A DNA stretch of 64,000 bases from contig NC_058524.1 of the NCBI RefSeq assembly GCF_904849725.1, positions 512,414,263 to 512,478,262 on the forward strand. The letters are read 5' to 3'. Position 1 is the first letter of the stretch, and each line of letters starts with the position of its first letter. Below are positions 21,946 to 33,176 of this stretch, piece by piece. The notes below the pieces were generated by a model. That model searched no databases, had not been told where the DNA came from, and saw only the letters and a program-made list of their open reading frames with translations. Made by a program: the position numbers and the translations under genes. The DNA comes from Hordeum vulgare subsp. vulgare (lineage: Eukaryota; Streptophyta; Magnoliopsida; Poales; Poaceae).

Positions 21946-23500
21946 TGATACGTCTCCAACGTATCTATAATTTTTGATTGTTCCATGCTATTATATTATC
22001 AACTTGGGATGTCTTATATGCATTTATATGCCATTTTATATCATTTTTGGGACTATCCTATTAACTCAGTGCCTAGTGCCAGTTTCTATTTTTCCGTGTT
22101 TTTGACCTTTTTACAGAAAAGAATATTAAACGGAGTCCAAATGGAATAAAACCTGCGGGATGATTTTTTCCATAGCAGCAGATACCCAGAAGACTTGAGA
22201 ACCAAGGCAGGGGGTCTCATGGGAGGTCACGAGCCCCCTAGGCACGCCCTAGGGGTGGGGGCGCCTAGCAGGCTCGTGGGCCCCCCTTGCCTCCCCTGCC
22301 CTACCTCTTTCGCCTATAAATTCCCAAAAATCCCAAAACCTCCAAACGGAGCCACGAAAATACTTTTCCGCCGGCGCAAGCTTTTGTCTCCGCGAGATCC
22401 CATCTGGGGACCGTTCTGGTGCCCTGCCGGAGGGGGATTCAGACACGGAGGGCTTCTTCATCAACACCATTGCCTCTCCGATGATGCGTGAGTAGTTCAC
22501 CGCAGACCTTCGGGTCCATAGCTAGTAGCTAGATGGCTTTTTTCTCTCTCTTGGATCTTCAATACAAAGTTCTCCATGATCTTCATGGAGATCTATCCGA
22601 TGTAACTTACTTTTGCGGTGTGTTTGTCGAGATCTGATGAATTGTGGATTTATGATAAGATTATCTATGAATATTATTTGAGTCTCCTCTGATTTCTTAT
22701 ATGCATGATTTCGTATCCTTGTAATTCTCTTCGAGTTATGGGTTTCGTTTGGCCAACTTGATCTATAATTCTTGCAATGGGAGAAGTGCTTGGTTTTGGG
22801 TTCATATCGTGTGGTGTCCTCACCTAGTGACAGAAGGGGTAGCGAGGCACGCATCGTGTTGTTGCCATCAAGGGTAAAAATATGGGGTTTATATCATATT
22901 GCATGAATTTATCCCTCTACATCATGTAATATTGCTTAAGGCGTTACTCTGTTTGTTATGAACTTAATACACTAGATACATGCTGGATAGCGGTCGATGT
23001 GTGGAGTAATAGTAGTAGATGCAGACAGTATCGGTCTTCTTGTCTGAGACGTGATGCCTATATGTATGATCATTGCCTTAGATATCGTCATGACTTTGCG
23101 CGATTCTATCAATTGCTCGGCAGTAATTCATTCACCCACCGTAATACTTGCTATCTTGAGAGAAGCCTCTAGTGAACACTATGGCCCCCGGGTCTATTTT
23201 ACACATCATATATTCAGATCTACATACAAAAATACCAAAAATACCTTGCTGCACTTTTACTTATTTACCTTTCAGCACCATCAGATCTCACCTTGCAAGT
23301 AATCGTGAAGGGATTGACAACCCCTTTACCGCGTTGGGTCCAAGTTTGTTTGTTTTTGCGTAGGTTCATTGGTGCCTCATCTTGATACTCCTACTGGATT
23401 GTTACCTTGGTTCTCGAACTGAAGGAAATACTTATCTCTACTTTGCTGCATCAGCCTTTCCTCTTCAAGGGAAAAACCAATGTAAGCTCAAGAACTAGCA
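21946..23500 (+). repeat. 3' LTR of E1
   Basis: It runs from TGATACGTCTCCAACG to AACTAGCA, 1555 bp, preceded by the purine segment AAGCTTGGGGATGCT and followed by TGAAT. TATAAA at 22315. It pairs with 8156-9662 plus 17705-17747. Confidence 0.93.
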
Positions 23501-23505
23501 TGAAT
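23501..23505. repeat. Target site duplication TGAAT of E1, right
   Basis: Exact repeat of 8151-8155. Confidence 0.92.
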
Positions 23506-23885
23506 CCCCTTTTCGACTACATCAACCTGCCTCCTTTCGCCATCGCTCCGCCGATTGCGAAGCTTAACTGGAATAGTACGCTTCCGAAGCCCGTCCTAGA
23601 GGTGAAGCAGATATGCGCCCAGCTCAAGCTTTTGAAGAATCGAGGCCTTCTGCCAAAGATTTGCTTGCCGCCATGGTGGCGCGCCGGATCCTACCTCTGC
23701 AGCGCCGACCACACCTGGTCTGCTAGATGGGTGGCCGGCATGATCCCTGCCGGCTCTCGATGAAGAACCTGCAAGCCGATAGGATTGCACATCACGTGAA
23801 CTTGATCTCCTCTGCCTCCATGGATGAAGGCGGCGAATGAGAGTGGGGCATGGCCCCTTACGACCGAAGCCATCCGGCTCTGATG
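23506..23885 (+). pseudogene. Y accessory gene, second part of first exon
   Basis: The frame of 7619-8155 continues here as PLFDYINLPPF and KPVLEVKQICAQLKLLKNRG. A 1-base deletion near 23647 shifts it. The expected continuation (AKDLLAAMVARRILPLQRRP) is seen in another frame, with further stops. It ends at a good splice donor, ATG|GTAAGT at 23886. Confidence 0.7.
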
Positions 23886-24435
23886 GTAAGTTTCTTCATT
23901 GATTGTGTTTCTTGTCTTTCTTTGGATACCATCTGGCATATGATGCCAAACGCCGGCTACATCCTCAGCTATTCCAGCGTGTGCAAGTTTACCAGCCGTC
24001 GACTGACGACATGGAGGTGTCGGACCCCGTCGAGATCGAAGATGAGGACGAGGTGGAGATTCAACCATCCGCCTTCGAAGATGTGTAGGGGGTGGAAGAG
24101 TCAGAGGGTACCGAGCCGGCCGGTGAGTTTTTTGCGTATGTGTTGCTTGATTGGACGGACGTTGATGAGGTGTTGCCTCCATTGCGCGGTGCAGCCGACG
24201 TGGAAGACCTGGAAGAGATAGAGGAGGTCTCGAGCCCTCCCATGACGCGGCAACGTCGATCTGCCCATGAGCCCATCGTGGAGGGTGAAGGAGCACGGCG
24301 GAAAGGCAAGCAGGCCGTTACCGCCAAGCCAACCTCCAAACAAACCGCAGCAAGTCCTCCGGCTGGAGGTCACGGGGGTGGCTCGAAGAAGTAGAGAGTC
24401 TCCATTGGTAGATGGCATGTTCCCGTCATTGGTGG
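23886..24435 (+). pseudogene. Y accessory gene, intron and acidic second exon
   Basis: After the donor at 23886, an exon rich in Asp/Glu is readable from about 23980 (DPVEIEDEDEVEI, DVEDLEEIEEVSSPP). It has a TAG at 24086-24088 and another before 24395, then a second donor GGTGGGTAAGT (GT at 24436). Acidic, low-complexity stretches are usual in this family. Exact splice acceptors are not certain. Confidence 0.5.
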
Positions 24436-25284
24436 GTAAGTAATCGTGTTCCTCTTCTCATTCGAAGCTAATCCCCTTTATTAATTTCTCGGTTGGGAAT
24501 CCACTCGTACCAACTTATGGTAAGCAGGGACGCCCACATGGTGGAGGAGGATGATGCCGCCACCATAGAGCAGGCCGCCTGGGCCGAGATGGATGCCGCC
24601 CAGAAGGCGCTGTTTGAGCAGGAGCACCGTCCGTGGGAGGAGGCGGCCTGAAAGGCGGCTGCAGGTCGGGACCAGCCCGACAAGCGCGCAGCCGGCCCTG
24701 CTCAAAAGCCATCCACCAAGGAGAGGCACTCAAAAACGAAGCACGATCCCGCTTCACGGGCGAGTGCGGAGGCCCCGACCAGCGAGCCGGCTCGTGCTGG
24801 AACAAGCGCGGTCGAGACTGCAAAGACCACTGGGTGAGAGCCTGCCTCCGCGTAGGTGGATCCCGATGTGGCGCCTGACACGCGTCACGCTGGAGCGGAC
24901 ATCGCACCGGAGGCACCAATGGACGCGCTGGGAGCGGAGATCCCACCACCCGACACAGAGAGGGCCCCAGTGGTGAAGGATAAGACCGTGCGGACCGAGG
25001 GTCCGTAGGCGCCTCGCTGGACCGATGCGTCGAGGGAGCCGACCAAAAGCGCGCCGCCAGGAGACGACACCATGGTCGCGTCCAGCCGTGGCCCGTCCAT
25101 CCGCCAGGAGCTGGCCTGTAGAGTCCTGGAACACGTCCAAGGCAAGCCACACGACCTTGCCCCGTGGCGCCACGCTCAGTAGGGTCCCTACGCTTGTGGC
25201 GGCGTATTCCCGCATTCGAGACAAGGCGGCGCAGTCGGCCCTGGTGGCTCGGGAAGATCTGAACCACCTCAAGGAGTGGACCGC
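24436..25284 (+). pseudogene. Y accessory gene, intron and third exon
   Basis: A short intron (24436 to about 24527, ending in AAGCAG) is followed by an exon with EQAAWAEMDAAQKALFEQE, then a Pro/Ala/Ser-rich stretch, and RDKAAQSALVAREDLNHLKEW at the end (about 25215-25281). Several stops and frame changes are present. No enzyme motif is recognised. Confidence 0.5.
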
Positions 25285-25560
25285 GGTACGTTTTTGATTC
25301 CCGCACCTATCGGTCGAGCTTTTTCTTCTTTCTCTTTCAGTGGGGGCGCGCCAGCGCACCCATTGGGTGTAGCCCCCGAGAGTCGGGACGGTTGAGAGTT
25401 AGCCGGGCATAGTCTTACTCGCGGCGGCTTGTTTTCTTCTTTCTCTTTCAGTGGGGGCACGCAAGCGCACCCACTTGGTGTAGCCCCCGAGAATCGGGCT
25501 GGCTGGGAATCCACGAGGCCGAATCTTATTCTTTACTTGTTTTGCTTCTTTTTGTTGTAG
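25285..25560 (+). other. Probable intron of the accessory gene with a tandem duplication
   Basis: Donor GCG|GTACGT at about 25285 and acceptor TTTGTTGTAG at 25560 fit the change from one coding stretch to the next. Inside, a segment of about 112 bases (CTTTCTCTTTCAGTGGGGGC... to ...TCGGG...) occurs twice, from about 25325 and 25437, with a few differences. Confidence 0.6.
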
Positions 25561-26032
25561 GATCTCCACAACAACCAAGCACAAGATCACAACACGCTCC
25601 TGGCTCGGATCCAAGAGGTCGAGAGTCGGACCAGCGACATTCAAGGCCGGCTGGACCATGCTGTCTCAGAGCGCGACGCCTTGCGTGTTGAAGACGGCCA
25701 GCTCCGTTAAGAAGTGGAACTTATCCAGACGGAGAAGAAGGACCGCGAGGCGGCCCATCAGACGGAGCTGGAGCAGCTGCGCACCACCCATACCGATGCC
25801 CTGACGCAGAAGGAAGCCTCCCACGCCGCCAACCTAGAGCGCTTGAAGAAGCTGCACCTTGATGAGAAGGCGCATCGGGATGCCGCCCTGAAGGACACGC
25901 ATGCCCAATCGGCCAAGGAGACCGAGGCGGCCCAGGCCCTTCGAGGCGAGATCACCCGGCTAGATCAAGAGCGCGTGGTTCAGGACCGCAAGGCTCTAGA
26001 TGAGGCGGGCGAGGTCGACATTCACCTCAACC
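25561..26032 (+). pseudogene. Y accessory gene, coiled-coil exon
   Basis: The frame reads as a long charged helix: RIQEVESRTSDIQGRLDHA, then HQTELEQLRTTHTDALTQKE and AANLERLKKLHLDEKAHRD, with heptad spacing of Leu/Ala. A TAA (in CTCCGTTAAGAAG, 25706-25713) interrupts it. It ends near ATTCACCTCAACCGTGAGCC, a possible donor. Coiled coils are usual in the second half of Transposase_28-type proteins. Confidence 0.65.
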
Positions 26033-26123
26033 GTGAGCCGTCTTTGCCTTGTCTTCTTTTTCAACGTCTTTAGCTTCTCTTTTCTCTTTTTCTCACGCCA
26101 CGCCCCTACTTCCGCTCTCCAGA

Positions 26124-26852
26124 ACTTTTCCTAGGGACACGGGATGCGGAAGAAGCAGCCGTGGAGGTCAATCGTGACGAGCGACGTGCTGCCGGCGTTG
26201 AGGTGGACGCCACCGCTGGTTGGACCATGGAGGAGATAGCCATTGGCGCCAGGGCCCGCATGCGGGAGCTGGCCCATTCTCTGAACCGGCTCCAGGATGC
26301 CCGACTGGCGTTGGTGAAGGCCCTTTGGCCCAACGTGGTGGAGCCAACGTCAATGAGCTAGGTGTACCGCTGGCTCGAAGCTGGAAGCTCTCGTACGGAC
26401 GCCTGGCGTGCGTCGGCTGCACGAGCTGGATCGTACATGGCGCTCCGCTTGGCCAAGTCATGGTATAAAAACCTGAACTTGGGTCGTCTCACAGCACAAG
26501 CGTCGACGCAGAAGCAGAGCTGGCAGCCGTCGAGGACGAGCTGCAGGTGCGGGCCAGCGACATCGCATCCTTCGCTGCTTGGAATGAGTTCAGCCTGGAG
26601 CATGAAGCTGACAGCAACGTGATCCCGGAGCATCAATTCCAGCTGGCTCTCCATGACGCTGATGGCAGCTCCGAGGAGACGGCATTTGAGGACGCCGAGT
26701 CCAGCAACGAGGCCTATGCCGACTCCGCCGTAAGGGGCGGTGCCGAAGGCGCTCGGGAGGATGACGACGCCTCTACCTCAGGCGGGGCTGGCGATGCCGA
26801 CACCTCCATCTCAGGTGCCACCGGGGCCACGGTTGGATCCGCCACCAACTGA
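26124..26852 (+). pseudogene. Y accessory gene, last exon
   Basis: After an acceptor CTCTCCAG (about 26122) the frame gives AEEAAVEVNRDERRAAG and RARMRELAHSLNRLQDARLA. It is followed, across frame changes, by AARAGSYMALRLAKSWY and an acidic Ala/Gly-rich C-terminus that ends at 26852. The 'ARAGAYMALS-KSWY' type motif recurs in relatives. Stops and shifts near 26360 and 26465 break it. Confidence 0.6.
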
Positions 26853-27584
26853 AGCTTTTTTCGTTTTTTCTGCACTTCTTTTGTTAGTCCGGCAGTTCCA
26901 CCCACCGGGGGTGTTATGTAATGAACTCCTTCCGTGGGCCTTTGCATGCTTTTGAATGTAATATATGTTTATCTATTTGCATTGTGCCTGTGAAGGCCGT
27001 GCTTTCCTGCTCGCTTTTCTGTCTTTTGTTTCTCTTTGGCTTCCGTCTGTCCAACAGCCTGCCTCCTCCAGCATCCACCCCACCAGTCCGACAGCCGGGA
27101 GTCGGTATGTGACTGGGATGGGGCTTCTGCCTTCGAAGGCGTCAGCCTCGAATTTTTTCAAGCCGCCGAGATACTTAGACTTGGAGCGAGCCAGCAGAGG
27201 CCGACTAGAAAGGAAGATCGAAAGTGATCGAACCAACCCGAGCCGACGACCACTTTCGTAGTCAGATTTTTCGTGCAGCCGACCTTCCTTCCCACGATCC
27301 CGTTAGTCGGATAGTCGGGAGCCGGTCTGTAGCTTGTGCGGGGTGGCAAGGGTTTCGGCGCGACGTGCATTATATATTCGACTACGACTAAGGAAGTAGT
27401 TCGGGCCGGCTAGTGAGCCCCCGAGCCCGAGGATTCGGACCGGAGAGCCCACTCTATTATTGACAACTCTTCTCATGAACTTGAAAAAGGTATGCCCCAA
27501 GTACTGGCTTGGAGCACCCATTGCATTCATTGAAATCGCGAAAAGGGTAAAGGGTACATACATACACGTTTCTCTCTCTTGTTC
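26853..27584. other. Intergenic part of Y between accessory gene and pol 3' end
   Basis: The convergent 3' ends of the accessory gene (plus) and pol (minus) flank about 730 bases. A polyadenylation-type AATGTAATA lies near 26955. No protein domain is recognised. Confidence 0.5.
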
Positions 27585-28004
27585 TTAGCAGTAAAACGGG
27601 CGAAGCAATGCCGCGCTCCATGGACACTCCGTTTCTTCACCGGAGTCGTCTCTCTTGCGCTTCTGCGGCTTGTGGGCGTCTATTAGATAGTATGCATTGT
27701 TGTGCAAAGCCCTGCTGATGGTGTAGGGTCCCTCCCATGGGGAAGAAAGCTTGTGCTGGCCCACTGTTCACTGGAGTCTTCTGAGTGCCAGGTCCCCCTC
27801 ACGAAAGGAGAGAGGCCTGATCTTCTTGCTGTGCTAGTGCCTCAGCTTCTGCTCGTAGATGCCCATCCGGGTCAGGGCCAGCTCTCGTGCCTCCTCGAGT
27901 AGATCGACGTCGTCTTCTCTTGCCTCTTTTGCATCCGCCTCCGTGTATAGGGTGACACGAGGCGACTCGAACTCGACATCCGCAGGGATGATTGCCTTGG
28001 GCCC
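27585..28004 (-). pseudogene. Y pol, C-terminal end of integrase
   Basis: The minus frame continues the integrase at 34732 in phase across E3: AIIPADVEFESPRVTLYTEA, then VDLLEEARELALTRMGIYEQ, then PWEGPYTISRAL and LIDAHKPQKRKRDDSGEETE, ending at TAA 27587-27585. The last part is the usual end of a Tat pol (WNAELLRRFY-like PWSAALLRPFYC). In-frame stops lie at 27834-27836 and near 27775. Confidence 0.8.
28000..28004. repeat. Target site duplication GGCCC of E3, left
   Basis: GGCCC precedes TGCTACGG and is repeated at 34732-34736. Confidence 0.9.
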
Positions 28005-29560
28005 TGCTACGGCAACAAAAGTCATTCCCTAGGAACGCCAGGAATTCTTCTTGCTACTTCTCTTGTTTGCGTCGGTTTTTCCCTTGAAGAGGAAAGGGTG
28101 ATGCAGCACATGAGCAGTAAGTATTTCCCTCAGTTTTAGAACCAAGGTATCGATCCAGAAGGAGGGTCTCGTCAAGTCTAGAGTACCTCCGCAAACACAA
28201 ACGAGCTTGCACCCAACGCTTCAAATGGGTTGTCAATCCCTTCAAGATTGTTTGCAAAGTGAGATCTCAAGGCGGAAAGTGCAACGAAGTAAAAAGTGTA
28301 AGGCTGAAAATATCGTGTGGAGTAGACCCGGGGGCCATAGTGTTCACTAGACGCTTCTCTCAAAATAGCAAATATCACGGTGGGTGAACAACTTACTGTT
28401 GAGCAATTGATAGAACCACGCAAAGTCATAACGATATCTAAGGCAATGATCATACATATAGGCATCACGTCCGAGACAATTAGACCGATAGTTTTTGCAT
28501 CTACTACTATTACTCCACACATCGACCGCTATCCAGCATTCATCTAGTGTATTGAGTTCATGACAAACAGAGTAACGCCTTAAGCAAGATGACATGATGT
28601 AGAGGGATAATTTCAAACCAATGATGAAAACCCCATCTTTTTACCCTTGATGGCAACAACATGATGCATGCCTCGCTACCCCTTCTATCACTGGATGAGG
28701 TCATCGCACGGTATGAACCCAAAACCAAGCACTTCTCCCATTGCAAGAATCATAGATCTAGTTGGCCAAACAAAACTCACAACTCAAAGAGAATTACAAG
28801 GATATGAAATCATGCATAAGAGAGATCAGAAGAAACTCAAATAAGATTCATAGATAATCTGATCATAAATCCACAATTCATCGGATCTCGACAAACATAG
28901 TGCAAAAGAATATTACATCGGATAGATCTCCATGAAGATTATGGAGAACTTTGTATTGAAGATCCAAGAGAGAGAAGAAGCCATCTAGTTACTAGCTATG
29001 GACCCGTAGGTCTATGGTGAACTACTCACACATCATCGGAGAGGTCATGGTGTTGATGAGGAAGCCCTTCGTATTCGAGTCCCCTCTCCGGCAGGGCGCC
29101 AGAACGTGCCCTAGATGGGATCTTGCGGAGAAAGAAGCTTGCGGCGGCGGAAAAGTACTTTCGATGATCTCCTGATTTTTTGTGGATTTTCTGGGGATAT
29201 ATAGGCGCAAGACCTAGGGTAGAGGGCGTCCAGGGGGCCCACAAGCCTGTGGGCCGCGGCCTCCCCCTGGCCGCGGGTTGAGGGCTTGTGGGTCCCCTGG
29301 GCCCCGTGCCTTGGCTCTCAAGCCTCCCGATCTTCTTCTGTTACGGAAAAAATCTTTTCGGGGATTTTCTTCCGTTTGGACTCCGTTTCAAAATCTCCTC
29401 TGAAAGGGGTCAAAAACATGGAAAAAACAGGAACCCGCACTTGGCACTGAGTTAATAAGTTAGTCCCAAAAAATATATAAAAGGCATGCAAAACATCCAA
29501 AGTTTGACAAGATAATAGCTTGAAACCATCAAAAATTATAGATACGTTGGAGACATATCA
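28005..29560 (-). repeat. 3' LTR of E3
   Basis: On the minus strand it starts TGATATGTCTCCAACG (29560) and ends CCGTAGCA (28005), 1556 bp. Confidence 0.92.
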
Positions 29561-29575
29561 AGCATCCCCAAGCTT
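29561..29575 (-). other. Polypurine tract of E3
   Basis: AAGCTTGGGGATGCT on the minus strand directly before the 3' LTR, as in E1 and E2. Confidence 0.6.
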
Positions 29576-32244
29576 AACTCCTGCTCGTCCTTGAGTAGGG
29601 AAGTGATAAAGAATGAATTTTTGATGTGGAATGCTACCTAGCATAGTTGTCCTTGGCAACTTATTTCACGTGACATGAATGTTCAGATCCGTAAGATTCA
29701 AAACAATAGTTTGCTATTGACATGAAAACAATAATACTTCAAGCAAACTAGCAAGGTAATCATGAACTTTCAAAATAACAAGGCCAAGGAAAGTTATCCC
29801 TACAAAATCATATAGTCTGGCTATGCTCCATCATCCTCACACAACTAATGTAAATCATGCACAACCCCGGTATTGGCCAAGTAATTGTTTTCGCACTCTT
29901 ATTTTCTCAAACCTTTTATAACTATCACGCAATACATGAGCGTGAGCCATGGATATAGCATTATAGGTGGAATAGAGTGTGGTGGTGGTTGTGAGACAAA
30001 AAGGAGGAGATGGTTACATTGAGTCGGCGTAGCAAAGGGCTATGGAGATGCCCATTGATAGATATCAATGTGAAAGAGTAGGGACTGCCATACAAGAGAT
30101 GCACTAGAGCTATAAGTATGTGAAAGCTCAAAAGGAAAACTAGTGGGTGTGCATCCAACTTGCTTGCTCACGAAGACCTAGGGAAATTTGAGGAAGCCCA
30201 TCATTGGAATATACAAGCCAAGTTATATAATGAAGATTCCCACTAGCATATGGTAGTGACAAAGCAATATGCTCTCAATCATGAAGAACATGGTGCTATT
30301 ATGAAGCACAAGTGTGGAAAAAGATAGTAGCATTGTCCCTTCTATCTTTTTTTTTCATTTGGGCTCTTAGGCCTCTTTTTTTTCTTTTTATTTTTGGGCT
30401 CTTTGGACTCTTCTCTCTTTTTTTTATTTCCTCACATGGGACAATGCTCTAGTAATGGTGATCATCACACTTTTATTTACTCACAGCTTCAAAGCTCAAA
30501 ATGATGATGACTCTATAGGAAATGCCTCCGGCAGTGTACCGGGATGTGCAACGATCTAGCTTGGTGTATGACGTTGAAACATCTCGCTAGCTATCTTACG
30601 ATCATCCAATGGCAATATGAGAGTAACGACACAAGTCATGAGATGGATAGGTGGGAGTTGCATGGCAATATATCTCGGAATGGCTATGAAAATGCCATAG
30701 TAGGTAGGTATGGTGGCTGTTTTGAGGAAGGCATATGGTGGGTTTGTGTACCGGCGAGAGTTGCGCGGCACTAGAGAGGCTAGCAATGGTTGAAGGTGAA
30801 AGTGCATCCATACCATGGACTCACATTAGTCATGAAGAACTCACATACTTGTTGCGAAAGTTTTTATTAGTAATCCAAACAAAGTGCTAAACGCATACTC
30901 CTAGGGGAAGGGTTGGTAGGTGTTAACCATCGCGCGATCCCGACCTCAACACAAAGGATGACAATCAATAGATCAATTATGCGCCAACTTCCTAACATAG
31001 CGGTTCGCCGTACGTGCATGCTACGAGAATCACTAACTTCAACACAAGTATTTCTAGATTCACAACACCCTACTAACATAGCTCTTAATATTACCAAATC
31101 CACGTCTCAAAACTAATTGAGAGGAATCAAGACTTCTCTTTCTACTCAATGCACATGAAGATGGAAGTTTTTGCATCCTCTTTGGGTACCTATCACCTTT
31201 GGGACTACTTTCATAGCATAAGCCAACTACCAAGTCATGCACCGCCGTGCTCTTAAAGATATAAGTGAAGCACATAGAGCAAAAGTATCTAGCTCAAAAG
31301 ATATAAGTGAAGCACTATGAGCATTCTAGCAAAATCACGATGAGTGCATGTCTCCCTCTATCAAAAAGGTGTGCAGAAAGGACGATTGTGACACAACAAA
31401 AAAGAAAAGACTCCTACGATATAATATGCTCCAAGCAAAGCACACATCATGTGGTGAATAAAAATATAGCTCCAAGTAATGTTACCGATGGATTGAAGAC
31501 GAAAGAGGGGATGCCTTCCCGGGGCATCCCCAAGCTTAGGCTTTTTGGTGTCCTTGAATTTGGCTTGGGATGCCTTGGGCATCCCCAAGCTTGAGCTCTT
31601 TCCACTCCTTATCTCTTTGTCCATGAGAACATCACCCAAAACTTGAAAACTTCACAACACAAAACTTAAACATAAACTCGTGATAACATTAGCACAAGAA
31701 AACAAACTACCACTTCTTTTGGTACTGTAGCAAACTTGAATTCCATCTATATTGGTGTTGGGCTACTGTATTCTCACTTATACATGGCTAGTACCCCCCG
31801 ATACTAACCATAGTTTCATCAAAACAAACAACCAACTCAACAAAAACAGAATCTGTCAAAAATAGACCAGTCTGTAGTAATCTGTATACTTCGTATACTT
31901 CTGGTACCTGAAAAAATATGAAAAGTTACGACTGCCTGGTCAAAAGGCATATCAACCAGCAGCAAAAGGAATCAACTCAAAATCTCTTTCTGAATAAAAA
32001 TTAAAAATCATCTCGTGAGCGAAAAGTTTCTGTCTTTTTCCAGCACGATCAAACAACTATTACCAAGACTAGTCATATAGGTTTTGCTTGGCTCTAACAC
32101 AAAAAGAAACACAAAAAACACAATCATAACAGAATTATGATGGTTTTGACGCAACAAAACAGAAAGAAAAAGAAAAATTCATTGGGTTGCCTCCCAACAA
32201 GCGCTATTGTTTAACGCCCTTAGCTAGGCATAAAAGCGATAGAA
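29576..32244 (-). other. E3 non-coding 3' segment with conserved hairpins
   Basis: Collinear with E1/E2: CTCAAGGACGAG (29595-29584). A polypyrimidine stretch on the plus strand is closed by AGCATTGTCCC (30329-30339) and GGGACAATGCT (30439-30449). Paired hairpins with GGCATCCCC and a CCCGGG loop lie near 31508-31592, and TTGGG/CCCAA at 32182-32197 just after the gag stop. No credible ORF. Confidence 0.65.
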
Positions 32245-32946
32245 TCACGTATCGTCGTCTTTGGTGCTCAAACCATAAGTGGCGTGATCACTTATCATCT
32301 TAAGCTTTTCATCTTTCTTGCTAGATGACTCACCACTATTTTTGGGAACAAAAACAGACTTGGTGACCTTATTGTGGGAAAAGTTTGGAGTATTCTGCAC
32401 AGTGGCAAATGCGGAACCCAAGTTGGTTATAACATCCTCTAGTTTGCCAATCCTAGCGGAATCATGACGTAGTTTTTTGTTAACTGTGGGTTCCTTATCC
32501 TTTAAATTTTTCAAAACCATTCCCACCTTGGATCCGTACTGAGTGATTTGATTGTGGATCTTTTTATCCAAATTCTCAATGAGCTCTATCGTAGCAACTT
32601 TATTTTCAATGACGTCCAGCCTACGCATCACATGTTCCAGAGTTAAGGTAGTTCCATTAAACATGAGTGGGGGTGAGCCTACCAAATCTATTATAGTTCC
32701 GTAAGAATCAACGGTATGGCTACCCAAGAAATTTCCACCTACGATGGTGTCAAGAATATACCTATTCCTAGGAGAAACACCCACATAAAAACTGCGAAGC
32801 AAGACGGTAGTGGATTGCTTATGAGTAGATCTACTATGAGCATTGCAAATCCTATACCAAGCATCCTTTAAGTTTTCTTCCTCAATTTGTTTGAAATTGA
32901 GAACTTCGCTCTCACGAGTATCGTTCGAAGTGGTGGATCTAGCCAT
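32245..32946 (-). CDS. E3 gag-like ORF, open, fused to the protease C-terminal tail
   Basis: 233 codons, no stop or shift. ATG at 32946 (CTCATGGCTAGATCC) is preferred to the earlier one at 33117 because E1 and E2 gags start at the matching place after the CT-rich leader. Gag signatures are DAWYRICNAHSR, LLRSFYVGVSPRNRYILDT and GGNFLGSH, followed by a helical region (LDVIENKVATIELIENLDKK). The last residues, ATYGLSTKDDDT, equal the C-terminus of the E2 protease. A deletion has thus joined gag to the end of the protease frame in phase, removing DLGA and GRPF motifs. The role would be RNA packaging; whether it is expressed is unknown. Confidence 0.75.
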   Translation of the reverse strand: MARSTTSNDTRESEVLNFKQIEEENLKDAWYRICNAHSRSTHKQSTTVLLRSFYVGVSPRNRYILDTIVGGNFLGSHTVDSYGTIIDLVGSPPLMFNGTTLTLEHVMRRLDVIENKVATIELIENLDKKIHNQITQYGSKVGMVLKNLKDKEPTVNKKLRHDSARIGKLEDVITNLGSAFATVQNTPNFSHNKVTKSVFVPKNSGESSSKKDEKLKMISDHATYGLSTKDDDT

Positions 32947-33148
32947 GAGGACAGACAAACTATCCCACACAGACGAATAGAATGCAGGCGAGAGAAAAGG
33001 GCAAACAAAAAGGCAAACGAAAAAGGATAACGAAAAAGGAAAATTGGTGAAGTGGGGGAGAGGAAAACGAGAGGCAACTAACAAACAAAGTAAATGCAAG
33101 AGATGAGTTTGCGACACCTACTTGGATGAGTTCTTGACTTGATCTTCC

Positions 33149-33166
33149 TCCCCGGCAACGGCGCCA
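33149..33166 (-). other. Primer-binding site of E3 (tRNA-Asp type)
   Basis: Minus-strand TGGCGCCGTTGCCGGGGA, 10 bases from the LTR end. Confidence 0.88.
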
Positions 33167-33176
33167 TAAATTCTTC

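Larger units (their letters stand above)
8156..23500 (+). mobile_element. E1: non-autonomous Athila-like LTR retrotransposon
   Basis: E1 is bounded by TGGTACGTCTCCAACG (8156) and AACTAGCA (23500) with TGAAT duplications. It is interrupted by E2 at 9663-17699; without E2 it is about 7.3 kb. It has 1.55-kb LTRs, a tRNA-Asp-type PBS, a broken gag/protease region and a 2.8-kb non-coding 3' half. No reverse transcriptase, RNase H or integrase is present, so an autonomous partner must have mobilised it. It inserted into the Y accessory gene without deleting bases: the frame is continuous on both sides. Confidence 0.92.

Noticed and set aside
24515..25359. Long minus-strand ORFs (263 and 201 codons)
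   Set aside because: They are shadows of the GC-rich plus-strand accessory exon and have no recognisable domain.
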